This document shows, piece after piece, positions 29,049-36,218 of a stretch of 64,000 nt of DNA. The stretch is from Propionibacteriaceae bacterium. GTDB lineage: Bacteria > Actinomycetota > Actinomycetes > Propionibacteriales > Propionibacteriaceae. The position numbers and the translations under genes are program-made. The notes beneath the pieces are model-generated. The model was not told where the DNA came from, ran no database searches, and worked only from the letters and a program-made list of their open reading frames with translations. The stretch covers positions 120,537 through 184,536 of the forward strand of contig JAFKJK010000012.1 in the NCBI GenBank assembly GCA_017306015.1, read 5' to 3'. Position 1 is the first letter of the stretch; each line of letters begins with the position of its first letter.

Positions 29049-29963
29049 GGCGAGCATGGCCTCGATCAGGTGCGTGACCACAGGGAACGAGTGCCACAGC
29101 TGGTGGCCGAGGCCTTCCACGGTGACCGTCGGGCCACCGATGCCGCGAGCCTGGAGCGATGCGTCCACCTTCTCGAAGTCGGCGCGGCGGCACAGGGACG
29201 AGCGGGACCCGCGCGCCAGCGCGCAGCGGGCAAGCTCGATGTCGTCCAGGTGCCAGCTCAGTTCCTCGCCGGACAGGACCGTCGCGATGGCCAGCAGGTC
29301 CGCCGGCCCGTACTTCACCGACGGCTCGCGCCACTGCCGGCGATAGGCGCTCATCACCCAGTCGTGGCCGAGGTTGGTGGCCAGCACCAGCGGCATCCGT
29401 CCGAAGTCGAGCATGTTGTGCGCCTCGAGCGAGGCGAGGTTGCGCCGACTGATCGCGACGGGTTCGACCAGATTGAGGCCGTCGATCGGTCCCAGCTCGG
29501 CGAGTGCCGGGAGCGCCGCCGTCGCCAGCGAGCAGCCGGTCGAGTACCCGAGCGCCTGGACGGTGGCCGTGTGCGCGACCCAGCCGCCGTCGATGGCCGC
29601 ACTGAGGTAGGCCAGGTTGAGGTCGGCCCAGGCTCCGATCCGTCCGCGCAGCATCTCGGCGCGAATGGCCCGCGGGATCGGGTCGCCGTACCGGCTCATT
29701 CCGGGGATCTCGGTCAGCACGACCTGCATCGACGTGGCCTGCGCGAGGTACTGGCACTTGGCCGTCTCCCACGGACCGAGCGGGGTGTTGAAGCCGGGGA
29801 AGTAGACCAGGACGCCCCGCGGCTCAGCCGGGGTGGCGACCAGCGCGTCCAGCCGGGCCCGTCCCGCCGGACGCAGGGTGTGTCTGGCCACCTCGATCTC
29901 GGGACGCCGTCCGGCCAGATGCAGGTCCAGCGGCAGACTGATCCGCGGACGCAGCGCACTCAC
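29046..29963 (-). CDS. Alpha/beta-hydrolase-fold protein
   Basis: Protein of about 305 residues. It has VLVYFPGFNTPLG (oxyanion region), the nucleophile elbow GYSTG in ATVQALGYSTGCSLA, and a late His in GLGHQLWHSFPVV, so a Ser-Asp-His triad is likely. No signal peptide. The substrate is unknown; the form resembles lysophospholipase-like serine hydrolases. I chose GTG 29963 (VSALRPRISLPL); ATG 30005 is possible but adds poorly conserved residues. The stop TGA (29048-29046) is the outer end of a family A repeat copy. Confidence 0.82.
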   Translation of the reverse strand: MSALRPRISLPLDLHLAGRRPEIEVARHTLRPAGRARLDALVATPAEPRGVLVYFPGFNTPLGPWETAKCQYLAQATSMQVVLTEIPGMSRYGDPIPRAIRAEMLRGRIGAWADLNLAYLSAAIDGGWVAHTATVQALGYSTGCSLATAALPALAELGPIDGLNLVEPVAISRRNLASLEAHNMLDFGRMPLVLATNLGHDWVMSAYRRQWREPSVKYGPADLLAIATVLSGEELSWHLDDIELARCALARGSRSSLCRRADFEKVDASLQARGIGGPTVTVEGLGHQLWHSFPVVTHLIEAMLA

Positions 29964-30072
29964 GCCTACGATCCTAGTGAGCGCCACCCTCGTCCCCCGC
30001 GCCATCCCCGCCCGCGCCGTGATCCCGCGGACGCGAGGAGCTCCGCCTGTCGCGCCGTGTGATCGGTCCTGG

Positions 30073-30094
30073 ATCCCGGGTCAGAGCCCGGGAT
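30073..30094. repeat. Family E palindrome, second copy
   Basis: ATCCCGGG, 6 bases (TCAGAG), CCCGGGAT, followed by GACG. It is the same element as at 17828-17849 in inverted orientation. Its GGGATGACG end merges into the tandem array that follows. Confidence 0.8.
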
Positions 30095-30106
30095 GACGAG
30101 ATGGGC

Positions 30107-30270
30107 GGGGATGACGCACGCTGGTTGGGACGAAAGCAGGCTGGGTTCGGATGACGCAGGCTGGGTCGGGATGCCGCAGGCGAGGTCGGAATGACGCAGG
30201 CTGGGTTCGGATGACGCAAGCTCGGTGGGGACGAGAGCAGGCTGAGTTGGGATGACGCAGGCTGGGCTGG
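30107..30270 (+). repeat. Minisatellite of eight 20-21-bp units
   Basis: About eight degenerate units of GGATGACGCAGGCTGGGTTC run head to tail up to the ribosome site of the HAD gene. Variants include GGACGAAAGCAGGCTGGG and GGATGCCGCAGGCGAGGT. The first bases of each unit match the GGGATGACG end of the family E element just before it. The array is largely open in the HAD gene frame but lies upstream of the chosen start. The gap 29964-30293 holds no other gene. Confidence 0.85.
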
Positions 30271-30293
30271 AAGGTTGCGGGGAGAATGGCCCC

Positions 30294-30959
30294 ATGAGCG
30301 TCGTCGTATTCGACATGGACGGAACCCTCACCGACACCGAGGCCGACTGGGACGTGGTTCGCCGCGGCCTGGCGAAGGAGGACGGCCGTCCGTGGCCCGA
30401 CGATGCCACCACGTCGATGATGGGCATGTCGACGCAGGAGTGGGCGGTGTACCTGCACGACGTGGTCGGACTGCGCGGGACGCCCGACGACGCCGCCCGC
30501 CGGACGATCGACGGCATGCTCGCGGTCTACCGGCGTGGGCTGAACGTGCTGCCCGGCGCCGTCGAGGCGGTCCGGCGGGTGGCGGGACGCTGGACGATCG
30601 GCCTGGCCAGTTCGTCGCCGCGGGTGCTGATCGACGCGGCCGTCGAGGAACTCGGCCTGACCGACGTCTTCGCCACCACGATGAGCACCGAGGAGCTCAA
30701 CGGTGCCGGCAAGCCCGCGCCCGACGTCTACCTGGAGGTGTGCCGCCGGCTCGGCGCCGACCCGGAACGTTCGGTCGCCGTCGAGGACGCGCCGAACGGC
30801 ATCCGGGCCGCGCATGCCGCAGGCATGGTGGTGATCGCCGTCCCGCCACATTTCCACCCGCCGGGCCCGGACGTGCTCGCGCTCGCCGACGCCGTCATCG
30901 ACGACCTGGACGCGCTCAGCGTCGAACTCGTCGCCGGCCTGCTCGGCCAGCGGGACTGA
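30294..30959 (+). CDS. HAD-superfamily phosphatase (beta-phosphoglucomutase/GPP-like)
   Basis: Protein of 221 residues. Motif I VVFDMDGTLTDTE (nucleophile and acid/base Asp) is at 4-16, followed by a helical cap, motif II Ser in GLASSSPRV, motif III Lys in GAGKPAPDVYL and motif IV VEDAPNGIRAA. These are subfamily IA features with a C1 cap. It hydrolyses or isomerises a small phosphorylated metabolite of unknown identity. ATG 30294 has GGGGAGA about seven bases upstream. The frame extends back into the minisatellite, but nothing supports translation there. Confidence 0.92.
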   Translation: MSVVVFDMDGTLTDTEADWDVVRRGLAKEDGRPWPDDATTSMMGMSTQEWAVYLHDVVGLRGTPDDAARRTIDGMLAVYRRGLNVLPGAVEAVRRVAGRWTIGLASSSPRVLIDAAVEELGLTDVFATTMSTEELNGAGKPAPDVYLEVCRRLGADPERSVAVEDAPNGIRAAHAAGMVVIAVPPHFHPPGPDVLALADAVIDDLDALSVELVAGLLGQRD

Positions 30960-31031
30960 GCCGGGTCCATGCAGCGGTACTTGTCGCACCGGCCCTTCAC
31001 CGCGGGTGTCCTCAGGCCGTAGGTTCTGGGC

Positions 31032-31460
31032 ATGAAGATCGAGGACATCGTCAGGAAGAAGGGCTCGGAGGTGGTGACCATCTCCGCGTCGGCGTCGATC
31101 GCGGAACTGGTGGACCTGCTCGCGGAGCACAACATCGGCGGCGTCGTGGTCAGCGCGGACGGCCGGCGAATCGACGGCATCATCACCGAGCGGGATGTCG
31201 TCCGCCATCTCGCCACGGACGGCGCGCCGGTCCTGCAGCGGACGGTCGGCGAGCTGATGACGTCCCAGGTGCTCACCTGCAAGCCGGGCGACACCCTGGA
31301 GGAGACCGCGCACACCATGACCTACTCCCGGATCCGGCACCTCCCGGTGGCCAGCGACGGGCACCTGGCCGGGATCGTGTCGATCGGGGACGTCGTCAAG
31401 TACCGGATCGACCAGTTGACCGACGAGCGCAACCACCTGCTTGAGTACCTCCACACCTGA
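31032..31460 (+). CDS. Tandem CBS-domain protein
   Basis: Protein of 142 residues made of two CBS motifs (about 8-62 and 73-128) forming one Bateman module. It has GGVVVSADGRRIDGIITERDVVRHL and IRHLPVASDGHLAGIVSIGDVVKYRI. Such stand-alone proteins usually sense adenosine nucleotides. ATG 31032. Its last 20 bases overlap the possible TTG start of the next gene. Confidence 0.92.
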   Translation: MKIEDIVRKKGSEVVTISASASIAELVDLLAEHNIGGVVVSADGRRIDGIITERDVVRHLATDGAPVLQRTVGELMTSQVLTCKPGDTLEETAHTMTYSRIRHLPVASDGHLAGIVSIGDVVKYRIDQLTDERNHLLEYLHT

Positions 31461-32010
31461 GCCGGACGCGGCGACCCGGAAAGGGGACGGTTCCGCGGTT
31501 CAGCCCGGATCAACGCCGGACTCCACCGCGTCACAGCCGGCTGCCCTCTCGGCGACCCCGGCCGAGCCGGCTCTGCGCGCGCTCGGTCTCGAGTTCCGAG
31601 TGGTCCGCCACGGACGGGTCGCTTCGCTGGCCGAGGCTGCCCGCGTCCGCGGTGTGACGGCGTCCCAGATCGTCAAGACGCTCGTGGTTCGGCGCGCAGC
31701 CGGCGACTACCTGTTCGTCCTCGTCCCCGGCGACCGGGAGATCTCCTGGCCGAAGCTCCGCGCCCTGCTCGGGGTGAGCCGGATCTCGATGCCGGACGCG
31801 GCGACCGCGTTCGAGGCGACCGGCTACGAGCGCGGCACCATCACCCCATTCGGAGCCCGCACCGCCTGGCCGGTCGTCGCGGACGAGCGAATCGGCCCCG
31901 GGGAGGTCAGCCTCGGCGCGGGCGAGCACGGCGCTGCCATCATCGTGGACGCGGCCGCAGCCCTGTCGGCACTGGACGCGCAGGTCGCCGACGTCACCGA
32001 GCCGGCCTGA
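31441..32010 (+). CDS. YbaK/EbsC-type aminoacyl-tRNA deacylase
   Basis: The recognisable domain covers about residues 43-185: LGLEFRVVRHGRVASLAEAARVRGVTASQIVKTLVVR, then YLFVLVPGDREISWPKLRALLG, GYERGTITPFG and the late G-E phrases. The Lys of IVKTL is the conserved catalytic-site residue. It removes mischarged amino acids from tRNA, commonly Cys or Ala from tRNA-Pro. The only in-frame start before the domain is TTG 31441, which overlaps the CBS gene. This gives about 40 N-terminal low-complexity residues, partly encoded by a CGGAAAGGGGACGGTTC repeat element. No ATG or GTG is available before the domain. Confidence 0.82.
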   Translation: MSTSTPEPDAATRKGDGSAVQPGSTPDSTASQPAALSATPAEPALRALGLEFRVVRHGRVASLAEAARVRGVTASQIVKTLVVRRAAGDYLFVLVPGDREISWPKLRALLGVSRISMPDAATAFEATGYERGTITPFGARTAWPVVADERIGPGEVSLGAGEHGAAIIVDAAAALSALDAQVADVTEPA

Positions 32011-32024
32011 CCCAACCACGCATA

Positions 32025-32084
32025 CGCTCCCGAAAGCGACGTTCGCTCCCGATAATCCGGGAGCGTTTGTCGCTTTCGGGAGCG
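32025..32084. repeat. Nested palindrome (family D)
   Basis: Perfect 16-bp arms CGCTCCCGAAAGCGAC (32025-32040) and GTCGCTTTCGGGAGCG (32069-32084) enclose a second hairpin, CGCTCCCG (32044-32051) with CGGGAGCG (32058-32065). It lies between the YbaK-like gene and the protease gene and could terminate transcription. Confidence 0.85.
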
Positions 32085-32137
32085 TTTGCGCGAGGCAGGG
32101 CAGCGCCGGTGTCGGGGCCGCGGAGCATGATGGCGAC

Positions 32138-33487
32138 ATGACCCGCCCCGTCGCGACCATCGTCCCGCCGTATCTCCTGGCACAGCTCGCCAACGCCGAC
32201 GACGCCCTCGCCGAGCTCGCCCGGCAGACCCTCGTCGCGGACCAGCGACGCCGCACGACCCGGACGCTGCTGGGACCGGTCGCCGCACCGGAGCGGACCA
32301 GGCCAGCCACGCTCGTCCGCGAGATCCACGACGCCCGGCACACCGAGGAGTTGCCCGGCGCGCTCGTCCGGGCTGAGGGCGCGGCCACTACCGGGGACGC
32401 CGCCGTCGACGAGGCCTACGACGGCTTCGGGTCCACCTGGACGCTGTACCGCGAGGTCTACGGCCGCAATTCCATCGACGACGCCGGGATGGCGCTCGTC
32501 GGCACCGTCCACTACGGCGAGGACTACCAGAACGCTTTCTGGAACGGCGAGCAGATGGTCTTCGGCGACGGGGACGGCGTGGTCTTCGGCCGGTTCACCG
32601 CCAGCCTGGACGTGATCGGCCACGAGCTCACCCACGGGGTCACCGAGCACACCGCCGGCCTGGTGTACTCGGGTCAGTCGGGCGCGCTGAACGAGTCGGT
32701 CTCCGACGTCTTCGGGATCCTGGTGAAGCAGCACGCCCTCGGCCAGGACGCGGCCGCGTCCGACTGGCTGATCGGCGCCGACCTGCTGATGCCGGGCGTG
32801 AAGGGCGTCGCGCTGCGGAACATGCTTCATCCCGGCACGGCCTACGACGATCCCCGGTTGGGCAAGGATCCGCAGCCGGCGGACATGTCCGGCTACGTGA
32901 AGACCCGCTCCGACAATGGCGGCGTCCACTACAACTCCGGCATCCCGAACCGGGCGTTCGCCCTTGCCGCGACGACGATCGGCGGCAAAGCCTGGGACGG
33001 GGTGGGCCGGGTCTGGTACGACGTGCTGACCGGCTCGGGCATCACCGCCGAGTGCGACTTCGCGACCTTCGCCCAGCTGACCATCACTGCCGCCAGGTCC
33101 CGCTTCGGCGCCGACTCGGCCGAGGCCGCGGCGGTGCGGGACGCCTGGACGACGGTCGGTGTCACCGACGGCACCGGCCCGGGGCCGGACGCCCCGACGC
33201 CGGTCGGGAAGAACAGCGACCTGCTGCTGCGCCGCACCGGCGGATTCGCCGGGCTCACCTCCGAACGGCGGACGACACTCGCCGAGCTGCCGAAGCCCGA
33301 CCGCCGGGCCTGGCAGGGACTGCTCGCCGAGGACACCCTCCCCCGGCTCGCCGCCGGCAGCCGGCCCCGTCCGGACGCCTTCACCTACTGCGTCACCTGC
33401 CACGACGCCGACGTGGACGTCGAGGTCGCCGAACCCGACCTGCCATCCCACGTCCGCGCGCTGTTCGAACGGACGCTGCGCGGCTGA
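32138..33487 (+). CDS. M4-family metalloprotease fused to an emfourin-like inhibitor domain
   Basis: Protein of 449 residues without a signal peptide. The N-terminus has ATIVPPYLLAQLA, like the short protealysin propeptide. The catalytic domain has HELTH (162-166), the third zinc ligand Glu186 in GALNESVSD and His264 in GGVHYNSGIPNRAF, all intact. The thermolysin-like domain ends near 345. After a Gly/Pro linker (GTGPGPDAPTP), residues 361-449 (LLLRRTGGFAGLTSERR...FTYCVTC...VAEPDLPSHVRALFERTL) resemble emfourin, the protein inhibitor normally encoded next to protealysins. Fusion in one chain implies built-in inhibition. Close relatives act inside or leave cells without a Sec signal. Confidence 0.88.
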   Translation: MTRPVATIVPPYLLAQLANADDALAELARQTLVADQRRRTTRTLLGPVAAPERTRPATLVREIHDARHTEELPGALVRAEGAATTGDAAVDEAYDGFGSTWTLYREVYGRNSIDDAGMALVGTVHYGEDYQNAFWNGEQMVFGDGDGVVFGRFTASLDVIGHELTHGVTEHTAGLVYSGQSGALNESVSDVFGILVKQHALGQDAAASDWLIGADLLMPGVKGVALRNMLHPGTAYDDPRLGKDPQPADMSGYVKTRSDNGGVHYNSGIPNRAFALAATTIGGKAWDGVGRVWYDVLTGSGITAECDFATFAQLTITAARSRFGADSAEAAAVRDAWTTVGVTDGTGPGPDAPTPVGKNSDLLLRRTGGFAGLTSERRTTLAELPKPDRRAWQGLLAEDTLPRLAAGSRPRPDAFTYCVTCHDADVDVEVAEPDLPSHVRALFERTLRG

Positions 33488-33541
33488 GCACGCACCCACC
33501 GTCCCGGTCGACGGGCCCTGCCGGCACCTCGGCCAACTCAG

Positions 33542-33583
33542 TTAGGAATCTGACTGTTAGATACTTGACTGTTAGGTTCCTAA
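33542..33583 (+). promoter_or_regulatory. Probable MarR operator and promoter region
   Basis: TTAGGAA (33542-33548) and TTCCTAA (33577-33583) form an inverted repeat enclosing two direct copies of TGACTGTTAG (33551-33560 and 33566-33575, 15-bp period). The region is AT-rich against its surroundings and lies 17-58 bp upstream of the marR-type ATG. Autoregulation is inferred. Confidence 0.7.
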
Positions 33584-33600
33584 TCATATAGGGTCGAGCC

Positions 33601-34041
33601 ATGGCCGACATCGAGACCGAGATCACGGAGTTGATCACCCGGATCGCGACGCGCCAGCGCCAGCGGATGACCGCCGTCGATGACGACTTCGATCTGGGCG
33701 GGTTGACTCCGCATCAGGCCCGGCTCGTCGGCTTCATCGAGGCCGGTGAGGCGTCCGGCGTGATCGCCCGGGACATCGCGGACGTCACCGGGGCCCGCCC
33801 AGCCAGCGTGTCCGCACTCCTGGCCGGCCTCGAGGCCGGCGGCTGGGTGGAGCGGCACGTCGACCCGTCCGACTTCCGCCGCAAGACCCTGCACGTCACA
33901 CCGAAGGCCCGGGCCCTGGTCAAGCGCTTCGAAGCCGGCGTCAGGGCGCGGGGACGGGTCCAGTTGAGCGCCCTCACTCCGGACGAGCGCGAGCAACTCC
34001 GCACCCTGCTTACCAAGCTCGACAAGGTCCTCACCGCCTGA
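33601..34041 (+). CDS. MarR-family transcriptional regulator
   Basis: Protein of 146 residues. The winged helix lies at about 35-100 (LTPHQARLVGFIEAGE...ARDIADVTGARPASVSALLAGLEAGGWVERHVDPSDFRRKTLHVTPKARAL read in parts), with the typical wing DPSDFRRKTLHVT. Helices at both ends give the dimer. It probably represses its own operon through the repeats upstream. The only gene directly downstream is a 39-codon ORF, so its natural target may have been lost. Confidence 0.92.
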   Translation: MADIETEITELITRIATRQRQRMTAVDDDFDLGGLTPHQARLVGFIEAGEASGVIARDIADVTGARPASVSALLAGLEAGGWVERHVDPSDFRRKTLHVTPKARALVKRFEAGVRARGRVQLSALTPDEREQLRTLLTKLDKVLTA

Positions 34042-34138
34042 CCCACAACCCCGAACCCCACAACCTGCGCTCCACAACCCAGCTTCGGCGCCGCGCCGCG
34101 CTCGCCCTGGTGCGCGCCCTTCCGAAAGGAACACGGCC

Positions 34139-34258
34139 ATGACCAGCCAGAACACCGCCACACACGGCCAGAGAAGCACGACCCCGCTGACCGCCGACCG
34201 CCCCCGGCAACCAGGGGCAGAGCTGGACCACCCCTACGCAACTCGGACATCTCGCTAG
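34139..34258 (+). CDS. 39-residue ORF, possible truncated gene
   Basis: ATG 34139 preceded by GAAAGGAA at good distance opens a 39-codon frame ending in TAG. The peptide begins MTSQNTATHGQRSTTPLTAD, polar and like the flexible N-terminus of many exporters, and has no membrane segment. It may be a real small protein or the stump of a gene, such as a transporter once controlled by the MarR gene upstream, removed by deletion. Confidence 0.45.
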   Translation: MTSQNTATHGQRSTTPLTADRPRQPGAELDHPYATRTSR

Positions 34259-34270
34259 ACAGTCTCTAGA

Positions 34271-34286
34271 TCGCGATATATCGTGA
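34271..34286 (+). promoter_or_regulatory. Probable PadR operator
   Basis: TCGCGATATATCGTGA is a near-perfect palindrome (one mismatched pair) about 31 bp upstream of the padR-type ATG. AT-rich ATATAT-centred palindromes are usual PadR targets. It probably covers the promoter of the padR-MFS operon. Confidence 0.7.
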
Positions 34287-34316
34287 TACTTAGTGACATT
34301 GCAGGAAGGAGTCGAC

Positions 34317-34847
34317 ATGCAACCACAGGATCCCCGGGGAGGCTTCGGGGGCTTCGGCCGTGACTTCGGCCGGGAGTTCGGCCGTGACTTCGGACGAGGC
34401 GGCGGCCGGCATCGCGCTCGTCGCGGCGACGTGCAGGCAGCGGTGCTGAACCTGCTCGCCGATGAGGAGATGCACGGCTACCAGATCATCACCGAGCTCG
34501 CCGAGCGCAGTGGCGGCGTGTGGCGTCCCGGCGCGGGCTCGATCTACCCGACGCTGCGCAACCTCGAGCAGCAGGGACTCATCTCCGCCCGCGACGAGGA
34601 CGGCAAGCGCGTCTTCCGGCTCACCGACGCCGGCCGGCGCGCAGCCGCAGAGGCGGACGGCACGCCGTGGCAGGAGTTCGACCAGAACTCACCGGCAGTG
34701 AGGCTGCGAACCGCCACCCAGAACCTGTTCAGCGCCGTGGCCCAGTTGGAGTCCATCGGCACCGAAGCCCAGATCAGCCGGACGGTCGAGCTCCTGAACA
34801 CCGCCCGCAAGTCCATCTATCTCATGCTTGCCGAGGAGGAATCATGA
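34317..34847 (+). CDS. PadR-family regulator with Gly/Phe/Arg-rich N-terminus
   Basis: Protein of 176 residues. Residues 8-32 are a repetitive tail of GF, GRDFGREFGRDFG and RGGGR, followed by the PadR winged helix RGDVQAAVLNLLADEEMHGYQIITEL...GSIYPTLRNLEQQGLI and a C-terminal dimerisation helix. ATG 34317 has GGAAGGA six bases upstream. The MFS gene starts within its stop codon (ATGA), so this is a local repressor-exporter operon under the palindrome at 34271. The arginine-rich tail may give extra DNA contact. Confidence 0.92.
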   Translation: MQPQDPRGGFGGFGRDFGREFGRDFGRGGGRHRARRGDVQAAVLNLLADEEMHGYQIITELAERSGGVWRPGAGSIYPTLRNLEQQGLISARDEDGKRVFRLTDAGRRAAAEADGTPWQEFDQNSPAVRLRTATQNLFSAVAQLESIGTEAQISRTVELLNTARKSIYLMLAEEES

Positions 34848-36127
34848 CCTATCCAGAACCGAGCACTCCACCAGCCACGACGGCCACGACCGCCAAGCGG
34901 GCGTGGCCCCTGCTGATCGCCATCAGCTTCCTCGCCACGATCGGCATGACCATCGTGCTGCCGGTGCTGCCCTTCGTCGTCCTGCAATACCTGCCCAACG
35001 ACACGAACCTCGCTCTGTGGGTCGGCGTCCTCGAATCGGTGTACGCCCTGTGCGCGTTCGTCGCCGCGCCCGTCCTCGGCGTCCTGTCCGACCGGTTCGG
35101 ACGCAAGCCCGTCCTCGTGATCAGCGTGTTCGGCTCGGCCATCGGCTACCTGATGTTCGGCATCGGCGGCGCGATCTGGGTGCTGCTGATCTCCCGGATC
35201 GTCGACGGACTGACTGCCGGAGACATGCCGGTGCTGTTCGCCTACGTCGCCGACATCACCGAGCCCGAGGAACGCGCGAAGCGCTATGGCCTGCTCGGCG
35301 CCCTGTCCGGCATCGGCTTCATGCTCGGCCCGGCCATCGGCGGCCTGCTCGCCCAGGTCAACGTGAACGCTCCGGTCTTCGCGACGGCCGCGGTCGCCGC
35401 AGTGATCGGCGTCCTGTCGGCCACCGTCCTGCCGGAGACGCTGCGTCCCCAGGACCGGATCACCGAGGTGAAGGCCGTCGACCTGCACCCCTTCACGGTG
35501 ATCTCCGGCGCCTTCCGCCGGCCCGAGCTGCGGGCGCTGCTGATCGGCTTCACGCTGATCACGATCCCGTTCGCGTTCTTCGCCAACAACTTCTCGGTGC
35601 TCGCGCTCGACACCCTGGGCTGGGGACCGACCGAGGTCGGGCTGCTCACGTCCGGCGTCGGCGTCACCGACATCATCATCCAGGGCGCCCTGCTCGGCCT
35701 GCTGATCAAGTGGCTCGGCGAACGCGGCCTGGTGATCGGCGGCATGATCGGGCAACTGATCGGCTGCCTCGGCCTGGCGATCGCGGCGGCGTTCCTGCCG
35801 TCGGCGTGGGTGTTCGGCATCGGCGCGATGATCTTCGCCGCCGGCCAGGGCGGCATGACCGCAGCGCTGGACGGGCTGATGTCGTCCTCGGTCGGCGCGG
35901 ACGAGCAGGGCTGGCTGGCCGGCGGGGTCAGCTCGGTCGGCTCCGCCGTCCAGATGGTCGCGCCGCTGCTCGCCGGCTGGCTGTACGCCTCGGTCAGCCA
36001 CGCCGCCCCGTACTGGCTCGGCGCCGTGGTGATCGCCGCTGCCGCGATCGTCCTCTATCGCTCGACGAAGGACGCCCAGGTCGCGTCCGACACGGCCGAG
36101 GTCGCGACCGTCCCGCTCGCCACGTGA
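34844..36127 (+). CDS. MFS exporter, TetA-like DHA1 group
   Basis: Protein of 427 residues with 12 membrane helices. TM1 is AWPLLIAISFLATIGMTIVLPVLPFVV, motif A is GVLSDRFGRKPVL, and motif C-like GIGFMLGPAIGGLLA lies in TM5. It resembles TetA(L)-free, actinobacterial tetracycline/drug exporters of 12 helices. The substrate is unknown. It is translationally coupled to the PadR gene. The stop TGA at 36125-36127 is the first triplet of a family A repeat copy. Confidence 0.92.
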   Translation: MTYPEPSTPPATTATTAKRAWPLLIAISFLATIGMTIVLPVLPFVVLQYLPNDTNLALWVGVLESVYALCAFVAAPVLGVLSDRFGRKPVLVISVFGSAIGYLMFGIGGAIWVLLISRIVDGLTAGDMPVLFAYVADITEPEERAKRYGLLGALSGIGFMLGPAIGGLLAQVNVNAPVFATAAVAAVIGVLSATVLPETLRPQDRITEVKAVDLHPFTVISGAFRRPELRALLIGFTLITIPFAFFANNFSVLALDTLGWGPTEVGLLTSGVGVTDIIIQGALLGLLIKWLGERGLVIGGMIGQLIGCLGLAIAAAFLPSAWVFGIGAMIFAAGQGGMTAALDGLMSSSVGADEQGWLAGGVSSVGSAVQMVAPLLAGWLYASVSHAAPYWLGAVVIAAAAIVLYRSTKDAQVASDTAEVATVPLAT

Positions 36128-36190
36128 ACCGAAGTACCTGTCCCCGACGGTTCACCGGCCTGAACCATCGGGGACAGGTACTTCGGTTCA
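36125..36190. repeat. Family A inverted pair, cluster 4
   Basis: A forward copy at 36125-36154 and a reverse copy at 36161-36190 are separated by 6 bp. Together they form a large hairpin after the MFS gene, which could act as a terminator. The first three bases are the MFS stop codon. A related GGGGACGGTCTCC fragment follows at 36197. Confidence 0.94.
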
Positions 36191-36218
36191 ACGATCGGGG
36201 ACGGTCTCCTTCCGGACG

